Positions 37,741 through 51,037 of a DNA stretch of 64,000 nucleotides are shown piece after piece. Below the pieces are notes generated by a model. It was given only the letters and a program-made list of their open reading frames with translations, did not search any database and was not told where the DNA came from. The stretch's first letter is position 1. Every line of letters starts with the position of its first letter. The stretch comes from Panulirus ornatus (lineage: Eukaryota; Arthropoda; Malacostraca; Decapoda; Palinuridae), in assembly GCF_036320965.1 (NCBI RefSeq), contig NC_092290.1, forward strand, positions 3,275,420-3,339,419. The letters run 5' to 3'. Position numbers and translations under genes: made by a program.

Positions 37741-38893
37741 ATCCATGCGTACATTATAACCCATGTAATTTCCTGTAACACATTACCTCGCGTAGTTCCG
37801 TACTGGAAAGCCTTCTTGAAGCAGGATACAATGCACTGAAATCATACCCGACCAACTCGTCTCCTAACAACTGTTCTTATTAACACTACATTAAGTACCT
37901 TCCTGAGATATGTCACTGTGTGAAGAGAATTACAAACAGTAATTTCACCAAACCCTCGAGAACAGCTTAGTACTTCCTCGGGATCCAGCAAGGACTGAAG
38001 ACTATACAATAATAATCATTTATTTTCAATACAGTCGGTTATTCTCGAACTCAGGGATTAAGAAAAGTCGTACCTTTATTTATTTCATTTTTTTTTTTTT
38101 GAGACCGTCTATAACTTTACGTTCTTCGGATGATTGGACTTTCATATCTTCAGGTCTTCTGGCTCTAGAATGAGCTAAATAAAATCTATTCTTCCACCTG
38201 AAGCTAGAAAGTCTCTCTCTCTCGCGTAATCTCCAGCCAAGTGGTGTAGAAAAAAGGGGTCCCTCTTTTTTGGACACACGTAGAATGATTGAAAAAAAAA
38301 AAATACAGAGCAATAGAAGAAGAGAGAAAGAGAGAGAGAGAGAAAAAAAGCAAACAATTCCAGGGGCTTTTAAGGTACAACAAACCCCTGATATTACGCA
38401 CTCCAAAAGGCTGGCAACAATATAACGTTTTCTTTCTTTCCAGCTGAAAAACGAATTTTGTATACATACGGAAAATGGAAGCCAGATCATGTACTCCGGT
38501 TGAACCTGCAATAATATATGAATTCATATATATATGTATGTGTATGCGTGTGTGTGTCTATGTGTGTGTGTGCGTGTGTGTGTGTGTGTTTAGTTATTTT
38601 GGAGTGGCATAGAAATGAGACATATAAGTAACGTTGAAAAGTCGGACACGAGAAATACAAATTAGAAAAAGTTTGAGGAGGGCTTCACCGGAGAGATAGT
38701 GAGATACGACAGCTGAGACAGATATCAGAACAGAGTCCTTTTGAGAGACAGAAGTTTGGACACGTGTGTGTGAGTTGTGAGGCCTCACGGTGCTGGGGGG
38801 GGGGAGCTGGGGGAGGAGGGAAGGGTGTGTGTGTGTGGGGGGGGGGGGGGAGCTGAGGTTTTGGGAGATTTTCCGAGCGATGGTTTTCTGCAA

Positions 38894-38896
<3 letters not shown>

Positions 38897-38989
<93 letters not shown>
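38897..38989. repeat. (GA)n microsatellite
   Basis: 93 bp uninterrupted, 40 bp after a G-rich tract (38838-38850). Confidence 0.97.
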
Positions 38990-38992
<3 letters not shown>

Positions 38993-39494
38993 ATATATAG
39001 AGTAGAGACTCGGTCTGAAACGTGGTTTGGTTTGGAACCTGGTTGAGGAAAATGTAATCTACAGAAGCAAAATTTCTTTGAGTGTATGTCGGCTGTTGTG
39101 ATGTCGGGGGTCTTCCTGAGGACGACAGAGAGCAGCACATGAGGTCAATGGGAACGATGGGGGAGGTGAGTGAGGTCGTGTGTGTGTGTGTGTGTTTGTG
39201 TGAGGAAGGAACCCTGGACGGGGTCCTGCGCAAGGAAGCTCAGACAACCTCTTGCAGGATGCTATCGTAGGAGGGATCATGGGATGTCTTAGATCTATAA
39301 GGTCATAGATGGGTCAGCCCGGGGTGCTCCTCACCCACCAGGGGAGGGAGGTAGGAGGTGCGAGCGTCATGTCCGGGCCCTGCGAACACCCCCCTCCCAC
39401 TGCAGAAGACAATGATATATCTCGACAGGGAAGACGGTAATAGCATAATGGCATTTCCAGACGGGTTCTACCGTCTCAAAATCCTTACTGTCAT

Positions 39495-39770
39495 TCAGGG
39501 GAAAGACGTGGAGTCTGTCCCATAACTTTTAGAAATATATTCTATCATTCTTTTATTTGGAAAAAGATTCTTTGTATCTATAATATATATTTTTCCTGAC
39601 ATGGACTGGGAATAGCGATCAAGTTCTTGTGCAAAGCTTGCATCCGTTAATGGGTCAGTATTTAGCACAACCACAATATTTCTTTTCGTATCAAACGAGT
39701 GAGTATTAGGATCAAAGGGAATAACACAGTTCCTCAACATCAGCGCCATAATGTGATACATCTGTGGCAT
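39495..39770 (-). CDS. Unidentified 91-residue open frame
   Basis: The frame is open from about 39835 to a stop just after ...STSFP. The predicted peptide has mixed composition (RNIVVVLNTDPLTD, AQELDRYSQS, GKIYIIDTKNLF) unlike the simple-repeat frames around it. I do not recognise a family, and no convincing splice sites or conserved start were established. It could be an exon, a pseudogene piece, part of a mobile element, or chance. Confidence 0.25.
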   Translation of the reverse strand: MPQMYHIMALMLRNCVIPFDPNTHSFDTKRNIVVVLNTDPLTDASFAQELDRYSQSMSGKIYIIDTKNLFPNKRMIEYISKSYGTDSTSFP

Positions 39771-40133
39771 GTGAAAAACATGCGAAAATTTATTGTCTCT
39801 TACAGTGACAGTACCTCCTTTGCCTCAGAGTGCTCTTCGCCTTGTATCCCAAGCCCTGGCGGAGAAAAGTTGTGTCTCCACTTTTAGTGATGATATATGA
39901 TCATGGAGAAACTTTGCTGATGGTGATTTACGATGCGTGAGAAAAGTCTGCAATTCTTCTTTTAGGGATAATCTTTATCTCAGTGTACACCGAGCATTAC
40001 ACTGCGACAGTGCAGTCATTCCCACTGAAGAACTGGGTCTCTTTTTTCCCCCAAGTGATACACTGGGTTTCATTTTCCACTACATCTAAGAAGCCTATGG
40101 GTAAGGTTTATTGATTATTGTCGTGAACGTTTT

Positions 40134-40340
40134 TCAGCCAAAACGTTTGATGTTATCTGCCTCCAAAACGTTTGATGTTTTCTGCCTCCAAAACGTTTGA
40201 CGTTATCTGCCTCCAAAACGTTTGATGTTATCTCCTTCCAAAAAGTCTGATGTTATCTCCCTCCAAAACGTTTGATGTTATCTCCTTCCAAAACGTTTGA
40301 TGTTATCTGCCTCCTAAACGTTTGATGTTGTCTGCCTTCG
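40134..40340. repeat. 25-bp tandem array, about 8 copies
   Basis: The unit contains ccaaaacgtttgatgttatc, followed by tgcct or tcctt. Confidence 0.93.
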
Positions 40341-41105
40341 TCTTGAGAGGCAACAATGATGACTCCAGCACCGGGTCTTTAATCTCGAGCTTTTCTGATC
40401 CTTATCTGACCATCTCTGACCCCGAGTGAACTTTCATGATCTTTTCTGATCCTTATCTGACCCATCTCTGACCTTCCCTTCTCATGATTTTTTTTTATAA
40501 CTTTTCATGACCTTTCCTAACCTTTTCTCTGGCCTCTCTTGGCCTGTGCTCTGACCTTGACCCTTCTAATTCCTCCTGACCTTTACATTTCAGAATAACA
40601 AAGCTTTAAGTGATATTATCAATAAGCATATTCAGGAATGGTAATGGAATATGTACAAATTTCACTTTATTTACACATCACGGGGTTGAAATTCTACCTC
40701 CCTGGAACATGTGGTGGGTGTAACCAAGTCAAAACGTGTTTGCCATCCATTCTTTCCGGCAGAATTTCCATGTCAGTATACCCTCTGTGTACTTATAACT
40801 TTTAGCTCAGTAATCTGTTGAGTTTCTGGTCTTCCCACCACCTCAGCCTCGAAAGGATACAGTGGTCTGTTTGCTCTTTGAATTCCTTTGTATTCATGAT
40901 GTTCCATCATGATTTTTTTTTATCCCCTGCCGGCTGATGCGTCCGGGGCAGTGGTGGGCGAGGATGAGCAGCCCTCAGCTATACTCTCTTGTCTTCAATG
41001 ATGTAGACTTGGAGTGTGAGGCACACCCATCCTCCTCCGGCAGGTCAATCTCGTCACATACGAAAAAAAGTCTTCTGTTATTCATCTTTCCTTACAGACA
41101 GGTCC

Positions 41106-41302
41106 TGACCTCTCTGAACACCTCATAGCCCCCTCTTGACCTCTCTGAACACCTCATAGCTCCCTCTTGACCTCTCTGAACACCTCATAGCCCCCTCTTG
41201 ACCTCTCTGAACACCTCATAGCTCCCTCTTGACCTCTCTGAACACCTCATAGCCCCCTCTCGACCTCTCTGAACACCTCATAGCCCCCTTTTGACCTCTC
41301 CC
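41106..41302. repeat. 31-bp tandem array, 6.3 copies
   Basis: Starts at 41106, 41137, 41168, 41199, 41230 and 41261. The unit contains tgacctctctgaacacctca. Confidence 0.95.
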
Positions 41303-41397
41303 AGCTAATGTGATGAGGGTGTAAGGACTGACAATATATATCATTTCGTCTTCGCAGAAGAAAGTAATCACCCAGGAGGTCTGGGGACGAACCTGCA

Positions 41398-41417
41398 GGG
41401 GGGGGGGGGGGGGGGGG
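41398..41417. repeat. Long poly(G) tract
   Basis: About 19 consecutive G on the + strand, with quadruplex potential. Confidence 0.9.
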
Positions 41418-41757
41418 AAGGGTGTGTTCCTGGCGAGGCCCATATTGATTCCGAGGCTCCAGGATGGTAGTATGTAACCTTCATCTCCCCCTAGGGCTTC
41501 TCCCTCAACCTGTAGCACCGTCGGAAAGAGGGCCCGATCCTGCAGGAGTGATCATCGGTTCCCCGAAGAGACCTCTTCCTCCTCCTCCTCTTGCTCCTTC
41601 TTCTCCTCCTCCTCCTTCTTCTTCCTCCTCCTCTGCTCTCTCGAGGCGTTGATCGGGGGCCCGAGTGAACTGAGAGCGTTAACGTCATCTTCAGTGTTCT
41701 CAAAGTTAATGTGAAGAAGACGAGGGGACGATTGTGTGAGAGATGCATACCCAACGC

Positions 41758-41759
<2 letters not shown>

Positions 41760-41848
<89 letters not shown>
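41760..41848. repeat. (GA)n microsatellite
   Basis: 89 bp uninterrupted. Confidence 0.97.
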
Positions 41849-41851
<3 letters not shown>

Positions 41852-42027
41852 CATGCTACTACTACAATTATTACTACTATTACTACAATGATGCTAATGG
41901 CTGATAAATATACACAGAAAATACACGTGTACACTGTAGACAACGGGGGTATAAGAAGGGGGGGGGGGGGGGAGAGGAAGGGCAGGGGTTGAATAGACAG
42001 TGTACGTGAAATTCCTTATTTGTAGTA

Positions 42028-42066
42028 TACAGTGAGGGAGTTCTACACACCTGGGGCCTTGTATAC
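42028..42066. repeat. Dispersed motif gtgagggagttctacacac, copy 2
   Basis: gtgagggagttctacacacc followed by tggggcc; see copy 1 at 12350. Confidence 0.4.
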
Positions 42067-43640
42067 TGAAAGCGTGCGTGTGTATGTGTTTATAAAAGAC
42101 TAGAAAAACACATCCCTGGATGGATTTCATTACGAAGACACCAAGAGGTGCTTTCACAACACATCAAAGCCCTAGATCACAACGGATACGTATCGGGAAT
42201 GAAAATAGCTAAAAGCACGACCAGTTGAAGCAGAGGCTTTCACAGACATTAAAGATACTGTTTGCTATTGAAAAGCCTTTTTTTTTATGAATATCTGACT
42301 GACTCTGGGGGTGAGGTATGAGTACATCAGGAGAGATGTTACTCATTCACATGATGAATGATCATTTGTATACGACTTTGCGAAGCGGGTTCTTAGAAAA
42401 ATCAGAGGACAGAGCGTTCTTAATGGCAAAAGGGAACCCGGATTTTGAGGAATTGGGGTCCTGTTCGTCAACAAAGATACTGGACTGGGAAAAGAGAGGG
42501 AGAATTTCGTGGGACCCTCGAGGAGAACACTGCCTCTCAGAGGACTTCATTCGCTGGGTAAGCCTGGAACCCTCACAGAAAAACAGAAACGAAATCGAAG
42601 AATATTTGAATCTGAAGTGTTCTAATTCCCTTACCAAACAGAGACATGGCCAAAAATACATACATACAAGTATTAGAAACCAAGAAAGGAGCAGAGCAGG
42701 ATAATCAAAGAGGAACAGAGAATGTCTGAACCCAACATCGTGCACAAGACAGGAGACAATCGAAAACTTTCCCATAAATGCACCAGGAGTTGTGGACAAC
42801 ATACAGTTTTAGGAAAGTCGTATGACAGTACAGAAAGTTTAGGAAATGGGGGGGGGGGCCTCCCTCCCTCCTCCTTCTCGTATAGTGCAAACATACAATT
42901 ATAAACAGTTAATACCATTCATCAACACATTCAGACAAACAGACAGACAGATAAACAGAGAGTCAAACAGGCCCACAGACAGAAGAAGAAAATTAGAACT
43001 TGGAAGTTATACAGACGTAAGAGAACGAGTATAGCACCAGGGTGATTCATGCATCAACACAGATCACTTGTGACGAAATAAATACCCCAGCCTCCACCCC
43101 CCCTGTATCCCCAAGCGTGCCTCATCACCTTTGCAATTGGTCCTATTTTTTTTTTTATCCCCGCAGGTAATTGCCAGACAACCAATTTCTAGCCGTTGAA
43201 AAGTCGATCAGGTAATTACCTCTCCCCTACCCATCCACCCTTCATTAGTTGAGGTTTACTTTGGAGGGAAAAAACTAGTCACTTTATCTACGGAAAGGAA
43301 AGGGCGTTTCCTTAATGATGGCCGAAGGTACAAAGATTTTCTTCCTTCCGAACACGTTTGATAATCTTCTTTGATATATTTTTTCTCCCAACAAAATTCT
43401 ATTTACCTCAACAGCTGGTCGGCGCGGGGTAACGTTTCGTTGCATCTTTTCCCTACCACGTTTCCTTCCTCCCCTACAGCTGCTGACTGGCCTAACCTTA
43501 CTACACTGGTGACTCTTAATGAACGTCATTATTTTTCGTCTTAAAATTCATCTTAAAAATCTATTCTTCCATGCGATTCTTGAAGATCCCACATTCCGTA
43601 CTTACTCGCTTTAAGACATCGTATGTTTTTAAAAGTAGGG

Positions 43641-43650
<10 letters not shown>

Positions 43651-43694
<44 letters not shown>
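43651..43694. repeat. (CT)n microsatellite
   Basis: Uninterrupted run. Confidence 0.96.
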
Positions 43695-43698
<4 letters not shown>

Positions 43699-44089
43699 TT
43701 CACTTACTCCCCCTGGTTTGCACCCGATATATCGGCTCTTCTGAGTAACCGCCCAGGAATCATCAATGAGCCATGAACGCTCACGAAACTCACAGGGATT
43801 CACCGACAGTTTGATGTCCAGATTCTGTGTTATAAGTAAAGATATATTTCTATGTCGAAGGTTTCACTCACGGACACACACACACACACACACAAAATGG
43901 CCCCAGTCACGGACGATCGCATTTTCTCGTCTTCCTCAACTATATCCCCGCCTTAGACACCATTAAGCCGTCGCTTTCCCCAAATGATCTTAATTTTCTC
44001 TTGGTCGAGTCGTATATATATATATATATTCTCTAACCTCACAGTCGCTCCTCCTCCTCCTTGGCCGCACGTTTTTTTTTTTAATTGAC

Positions 44090-44333
44090 GAGGGAGTGTG
44101 GAGTGAGGGAGCTGCCAGCCCTGGGCGACTCCTGCACGGGTCTTGCCCACGAGGGAGTGTGGAGTGAGGGAGCTGCCAGCCCTGGGCGACTCATGCACGG
44201 GTCTTGCCCACGAGGGAGTGTGGAGTGAGGAAGCTGCCAGCCCTAGGCGACTCCTGCATGGGTCTTGCCCACGAGGGAGTGTGGAGTGAGGGAGCTGCCA
44301 GCCCTGGGCGACTCATGCACGGGTCTTGCCCAC
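44090..44333. repeat. 61-bp tandem repeat, exactly 4 copies
   Basis: Starts at 44090, 44151, 44212 and 44273. Copies are 95% or more identical (e.g. gactcctgcacggg versus gactcatgcacggg). Confidence 0.96.
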
Positions 44334-44434
44334 CTCGAACCATCATCGTCATCGCCCAAGTTAATTCTGGTGTCGCGTTGGGACGGCTTGAGCAGCTGCT
44401 GCGCTACGCTCCCATTGGGTAATGTCGCTTTCTC

Positions 44435-44438
<4 letters not shown>

Positions 44439-44521
<83 letters not shown>

Positions 44522-44558
44522 CAGTCCCAAGGTCCAATCGAGGTGGTCTGGCCAGATC

Positions 44559-44605
<47 letters not shown>
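44439..44605. repeat. Two (GA)n arrays 44 bp apart
   Basis: 44439-44517 and 44562-44605, separated by unique sequence. Confidence 0.97.
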
Positions 44606-44609
<4 letters not shown>

Positions 44610-44935
44610 ACCGCCTGCTCTTCTGTAAGGATGGCACGAGGAAATCTTCTTCTTCTCCCTTTTTTCGAGGACCAATGCCTTCCTCTTCTTGTCTCCCTCC
44701 TGGGCTTTAAGCTGATGTCCACGTCGTCGCTGTCGTCAGGAAATGAGTTTACTATAATCCCACGGTGACTCCTTGTTAATTCCCGGGGACGGTGGTTCAT
44801 TCCATTAGGCACGAGATGGAACACGGAATGGAGGAGGTGAGGGGGAAAAAAAACCAGCATAAAATGGTGAAAAAAAAATAAAATGTGCCTTTTTGTCCTT
44901 TCGATGTAATTCATCACACGTCCCGTAACTACGAT

Positions 44936-45275
44936 TGACGTCATGGTAACGTTACTTACGATAGACGTAGAGTGGTATCGTATAGTAGCCCTCTACGTTG
45001 GCTACGGGAGTAATGTAATTCTCGTCCAATAAACGATGACTAAAAACTCTTACTACCTTGACGTCATAAGATAGTCGCCCAATGACCGAGCGCCTCTACG
45101 GCAGACGTCACGAGATGATCGTCCAATCGTCGCTCGCCTCTTCTGCATACGTCACAGGATCATCGTCCAGTCACCGAATAAATTACTATAGACATCATAA
45201 GATCATCGTCCAATCACCGGTTCGCCTCTACGACAGACGTAGACGTCATGGTACGATCATCCAATCATCGTAAAC
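44936..45275. promoter_or_regulatory. Degenerate array of CRE-type and CCAAT motifs
   Basis: Full TGACGTCA occurs at 44936-44943 and 45059-45066. ACGTCA half sites occur at 45105, 45149 and 45243. Between them are repeated cgtccaat/gcccaat/atccaat CCAAT-box-like motifs in diverged 45-50 bp units. The motif matches are seen directly; regulatory function is inference. Confidence 0.45.
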
Positions 45276-46738
45276 CACTTAGGTTAATGTTGCCAATTTG
45301 TCCGATTATCGAAACGTCTTTAATAAACGTCTATTTTAAAAGGAAGAAGCAATAGGAGATAACCCTCTTCCCATTTATTTTTGTTTAATTTCAAGGGCAG
45401 AATTATATCCCCTATCTATCCTACTTGAATAATATCATCACACACGTGTTCAATTATATAAACAAAAATCTTATCTTTTTGTAAAAAAATGGTTGAAAAT
45501 CCCACAAAAATAGCATATAAATCATATACTAAATGAATATTTTTCAATGGAATATGGAGAGTAACATTGACTATGATGTCACAGGATCGATCCCCCACTC
45601 TTTAAAACTTTTGGAATATAGTTTAACTGAATATGAAAGTATTCCTCCTGATTCCATTTCATGATTTTCCCATTTTTCAAAGAATGAATCCATAATATTT
45701 TATTCATTTCTAATATGTAAGTTTCTCTCTCCGACATATTCTTCTGTTTTTCAGTATATCTTGTTCGTTATAATTTAATGTATAATCTAGGAGCTACGTC
45801 CTCGATATTCAGTTTATTCTCCACTGAGATAACTTGTCATTAAACCTTATCTTCGCGTGATAAGCATGATATTAGCGGGCCTTGCTGATAGCAGACGTTG
45901 TCTTGTACAGATAAGAAAATGTTATCTTATGATCTTGTGAACCGCAAAAGGTAAGGCGATTTCTTACCAAGACAAAAGGCAATGTAACTTTATCTTAATA
46001 TCTTCTGAAGTATAAAAAACGAATTCTGAAGAAATTAATGTACCTCTTCACTAATATCTTACGACGATAATATCTTTCTCGCTCTATTTTGCTAAGGTGG
46101 GAAGAAGATGCATTTAAAACGAATCGTGAGAAAAATGAATATTGGGTAATGACTTGAGAACTAATATACTGTGGCCACTGTCTTTTTTTCTTTATTGCTG
46201 TAGGTGGCATCGCACTGTCTGGCCTCAAAGCAGCAGCAACAGTTGTATTAGTAATAGTAATAATAGTGGTGATGGTCTTTGGAGCTCACGTATCGTAATA
46301 AGATGCAAGAATTGCTTTTACGTTAAGGGGATGAATATACTTGACTTACCGCCCGAGATGAGTTACACTAACGTAGGAATATACTATGTAAATATTTAGA
46401 TCTATGACATAGACACACACACACACACACTTACATTCATATACCACATATGTGGCACTGTTTGTTGTACGCTAACAGGAGACAACCACACTCCAAATCA
46501 AACTTTAGAAAATCATTTTCTCCGTTTTCTTTTCTTTTTTTTTTCGTTCCCAAGAGAACATGTAACGTAAGAAAGGTCCCGAAGAAAAACATCATCATTA
46601 CTGCTCTAATTGGCTTAATCTCCTCCCAACACAGACGAAGCAATGATGATATCTGACATTCGCTGGACCTGATAACAATAGACTCAACTGTTGCATGATG
46701 TTCCTTGGGGGGGACCTGAGGGATCTCTGGCTACCACT

Positions 46739-47165
46739 GGTTTGGCTGGGGGACTTCTCCCCGACCCTGGTTGGCTGGGGGACTTCTCCCCGACCCTGGT
46801 TGGCTGGGGGACTTCTCCCCGATCCTGGTTGGCTGGGGACTTCTCCCCAACCCTGGTTGGCTGGGGACTTCTCCCCGACCCTGGTTGGCTGGGGGACTTC
46901 TCCCCGACCCTGGTTGGCTGGGGACTTCTCCCCAACCCTGGTTGGCTGGGGACTTCTCCCCGACCCTGGTTGGCTGGGGGACTTCTCCCCGACCCTGGTT
47001 GGCTGGGGGACTTCTCCCCGACCCTGGTTGGTTGGGGGACTTCTCCCCGACCCTGGTTGGCTGGGGGACTTCTCCCCGACCCTGGTTGGCTGGGGGACTT
47101 CTCCCCGACCCTGGTTGGCTGGGGACTTCTCCCCGACCCTGGTTGGCTGGGGACTTCTCTCCGGC
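46739..47165. repeat. 28/29-bp GC-rich minisatellite, about 15 copies
   Basis: Units of ggttggctgggggacttctc plus cccgaccct, differing by one G (period 28 or 29) and by c/a changes (ccaaccct, cgatcct). The open frames over it are by-products. Confidence 0.96.
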
Positions 47166-48168
47166 TCTGGAGGGGATTTCTATGATTCTCCTGGGCAAGA
47201 AGACCCTGATCTCTACATCCACACTGAGCTCCAGTACTATGTATCTCCAAACATATTCCCAGGAGGAGGAAAATGGGGTTCAACACTCCCCTTCCAACAC
47301 CGGTTGCATAAGTAAAGAGTTCTAATCCTCTCTGGTCATAACGACGTTGAGGAACAAAGGTGATCTGGGGTGGATTATGGGATCTCACTCAGCCCCGTAT
47401 ATGCAGTGGTAGAGAATGAGGCGTACAGGGTCTTGAGCGTCTGTATCTCGATCCTGTAACGTGGCCGGTCTGTGAGAGTGAGTGGATAATAGGGGGTTTA
47501 AGACGGCGTCCTGTCTGTCACAGTGACTGGCCAGTCAGCATTACACTGCCAATCAGTAACTGCGATTGGAGAATGGGAGGTTCTGGTATCTAAATATCAA
47601 GACTGGATTTTCCAGTTACTGGAAGTCATAACGTGGATGTTGTACAGTGAGAGTGGTCGGTCAAATGCTTCGGATGTGAATGAACTCGTTCGCTTCGGTC
47701 CGCAAGGGGTTCGACGGAGCTCAAGTCAGACTAATTGGTCGATTCGAAACAATGCCGGATTTCATGATCTCGTCACGAACAGTTGCTTGCTGGACGCAAT
47801 CGTCTTCTCACACACACTCACATTCACAAACAGCAAGTTTAATTTGTGAGTACGATCCCTTCAAACGATGGGCGAATGACGAGGTAAACTGGCGTAGAGA
47901 TCAAACAGGAGATTCGTGGTCGTGGTTGTCGAAGCAGCGAGACGAGACACCGAGACAAGAGTAATTGCTCGCAGGTGAGAAGACAAGCAAGGGGCGTGCG
48001 AGTCTCCCAGGTCATCTCTCTCCTCCCACGGTCAGGGAGGGACGCTTGTGTGAGCAGGGAGGTAGCACTGAGGAGGAACCTGAGGCACTTACACTGGTGA
48101 AGGGGATTCCTCTCGGATGTGTTGACGTTGGGGAATCTCTTCGTGGGTTACCATGGACTCTACCAGGA

Positions 48169-48171
<3 letters not shown>

Positions 48172-48222
<51 letters not shown>
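48172..48222. repeat. (CA)n microsatellite
   Basis: Uninterrupted run. Confidence 0.96.
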
Positions 48223-48228
<6 letters not shown>

Positions 48229-48379
48229 GTCTGCATCTCCTTTGTTAAGATCAAGTAATTTAGTGTTCACTCTCTCTCGTGTTAAGAGCAGGTACATCAA
48301 TATTCTCTCCTTCCCCTTGTGTAAAAAGCAAGTTAATGCTCTCTCTCCCTCCTCCTCCTCCGTGTTAAGAGCAAGGACA

Positions 48380-48442
<63 letters not shown>
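48380..48442. repeat. (CT)n microsatellite
   Basis: Uninterrupted run. Confidence 0.97.
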
Positions 48443-48445
<3 letters not shown>

Positions 48446-50214
48446 GTAAGGGTATATCCCGCCTTTGATGACCAGGGCGGAATACACAATCTGGCAGGCC
48501 ACCGGTGGAATTAGTTCATATCTTCACTCCCTGGCTACGCCCTTGGTCTGTTCTCAGCCCCGGTATTTGCCCAAGACGGATCACATCAAGTTGAGAGGGT
48601 CGAGTTTGGGGAGGGGAATGCTCTTCCCTGGATCCCACAAGTCTCGATTCTACAGTTCGGAGAGACAGACCCTTAAACATTGGCGTTATGTTATCTATTG
48701 GGTTCGGGGAAGGCTGCTGCTTTTTAACCCCAAGGGTCGGGGTTTAGAATGGGAGATGCTGGTATGTACGGAGCCTGACTGACCCTGGTAGTTGACAGAC
48801 CAAACTACCAAACGACGAACCAATCATGCGTTTAAAACTCCCTCCACGCAAGGCACACACACACACACACACACATACACACACACACACACATATCAGT
48901 TTCCAATTAGGAAATAATAATAGGTTCGGAAACTCTGCTGAGCTAAGGATAACATATGCATTCTGAGTTGCAAGTTACCAATTACCATGCGAGTCTTGAT
49001 GTTTCTACGTCTCATACAACCGCATTTGCCTCGTCTTCAGCTTTACTGATCGTAATGAGCGAAGGAAATTGTTTTATCGGGCAAGAAAAAGTTAAGAAAA
49101 TTGAAATAAGCATGATAGTAATTTCACACTTGTGATCTGACATCTTGAAGAATTAACTAGTCACAAAAAACTTTCTTTTTTGACTTACGACATAGTAAAT
49201 TGGAATAATTCAAGCCTATCAATCGCCAAGTTCCAAAGACTGGTATGTACCGAGAGAAGTACAGAGTAAAACAAACAAACAAAAGAGTACGTGGAAAAAG
49301 AGAATCGGAAAAGATGATCTCCTTAAGGTAAACAGTCATGGAGAAATGTGTCATCTGAGTACGACAGTAAATGATGGAAAGGATTACGAAACCCTTCCAG
49401 TATCTAAAGATATCTGGAAACCTATTTGTCCTGGAAGGAACAAATACAAATTCTATAACGGATTCCATGAATCTGGAACGGAAGCAGGATCAAGGGAAAG
49501 GAAAAAAAAAACATACAGAAATACGATACATAATCATTGACGTGGGAGTTAAGGTGGCAATACTCGTCAAAGGAATAGCGAGGATTGATTGACTGACTGA
49601 CTGACTGACTCCCTCCCCTTCCTGCAGACGGAATCAATCAATTCAGAGTAACTGTTCTGTACGTCTTCTCTCTCCCCCACCCCCAACGCCATTCCAATAT
49701 TTCTTGACGCCAGGAAGCTAGATGCTTTATGTGGAGCGCAACCTGACTATATGAAGAAGAACTCCTCCTCCTCTTGGAATAATAACAATAAGCTTGAAAG
49801 GTCTCGAGCATTTCACGTAAATTGGTTCATGATTCCTGGAGTATTTCCAAGGGTGACTCTTTTTTTTCGAAGTCGGAGGAAGGAGGTAAGGGGGAAGGGG
49901 ATGGGGTATCGCCCTTCATCATCCCTCATATGCACTCCTTGCAGATACGTACATAGACGTGTGATTTTCCTTCTCATTCGTGAGTTAATGATGAGGTCTT
50001 GAGTTGCTGAGGAATGAGTGAAATGAGGAGTCATGCGTGTCATGAGGTAATGATAAATGAACAGGAATAAGGAATAAGTGATCGATGCTTCTGAACTCAC
50101 CGATATAACAGTGAAACTACGACTGTATACAAGACGAGTGTGTGAGGGGGGAAAAACATAAGACATCTTTAAAGAAAATGTGACACGAAGAAATAGAGAC
50201 AAACTGTTGTTACC

Positions 50215-50217
<3 letters not shown>

Positions 50218-50264
<47 letters not shown>
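50218..50264. repeat. (CA)n microsatellite
   Basis: Uninterrupted run. Confidence 0.96.
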
Positions 50265-50268
<4 letters not shown>

Positions 50269-50804
50269 AACAATCTCTTCCTCCTTTCTTTCCTCAATCT
50301 CTTTCGATGAGGACCAACCAATTTTCGACTTTCCACTCCACCGTCACGTCGAGCGATGCACTTAAGACATTCAACGCTGTGTGGATGAAGGCGGAGGTGT
50401 AATATGTAAATCCGTTTCATTTTTTCGGCTCCTTCTTTATCATTCTCTGACAAGGATGGAGAATTAATCTCTCCTCACGACGAAATCCTTTGAACACAGG
50501 ACGATGTTCTTCTCAAGTGGAGTTTACGTGTCTGGTGAGGTAAACAGATCTTGTAATCTCCATCAGACGAGGGGTGTATAGAGTTGGTTGTGACTGGAGA
50601 ACGTCCTTTAAGGTTGAAAGTCCCCCTCCAGATACTCGCACAGGCCAGACTTGTTAGCAGCCGAAGGAATTCTAAACTTCTAGGGAATTTACATACACAC
50701 ACACACACCCACGAGTGACGGCACGTGTACGCAGCAACTTTTTAAAAAATGAAACCAGAAGTTGACCGATTTCAGAAATTCATGAGGCGTGTTCCTGTAC
50801 CTAG

Positions 50805-51037
50805 CCGGCCTCTTGAACATGACGGGACGACCTTTGAACACGACATGCATACAACGCTCTGGCCATGATGGCCTGCCGTTTGAACCTGACCCTTCAGGTC
50901 AAAGGTCACGCTATCATGTGCATGAATCATACCGTCGCGCTCAAGGTTTGTCTCGTCGCGCTCAAGGGTCGTACCGTCGCGCTCAAGGGTTTGTCTCGTC
51001 GCGCTCAAGGGTCGTACCGTCGCGCTCAAGTGCTCCA
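50805..51037 (-). repeat. 21-bp minisatellite family, locus 3, inverted
   Basis: + strand cgtcgcgctcaagggtcgta is the reverse complement of tacgacccttgagcgcgacg. At the left edge, + orientation relatives (gaacatgacgggacgacc) also occur, so the locus contains both orientations. Confidence 0.85.

Noticed and set aside
42318..42704. 128-codon + strand frame as a gene
   Set aside because: No recognisable domain, no splice or promoter support, and an equally long antisense frame covers the same bases.
46684..47388. Long Pro/Gly/Ser or Trp/Leu repeat frames on both strands
   Set aside because: All overlap the 28/29-bp minisatellite. Variable unit length shifts frames, so no consistent protein is encoded.
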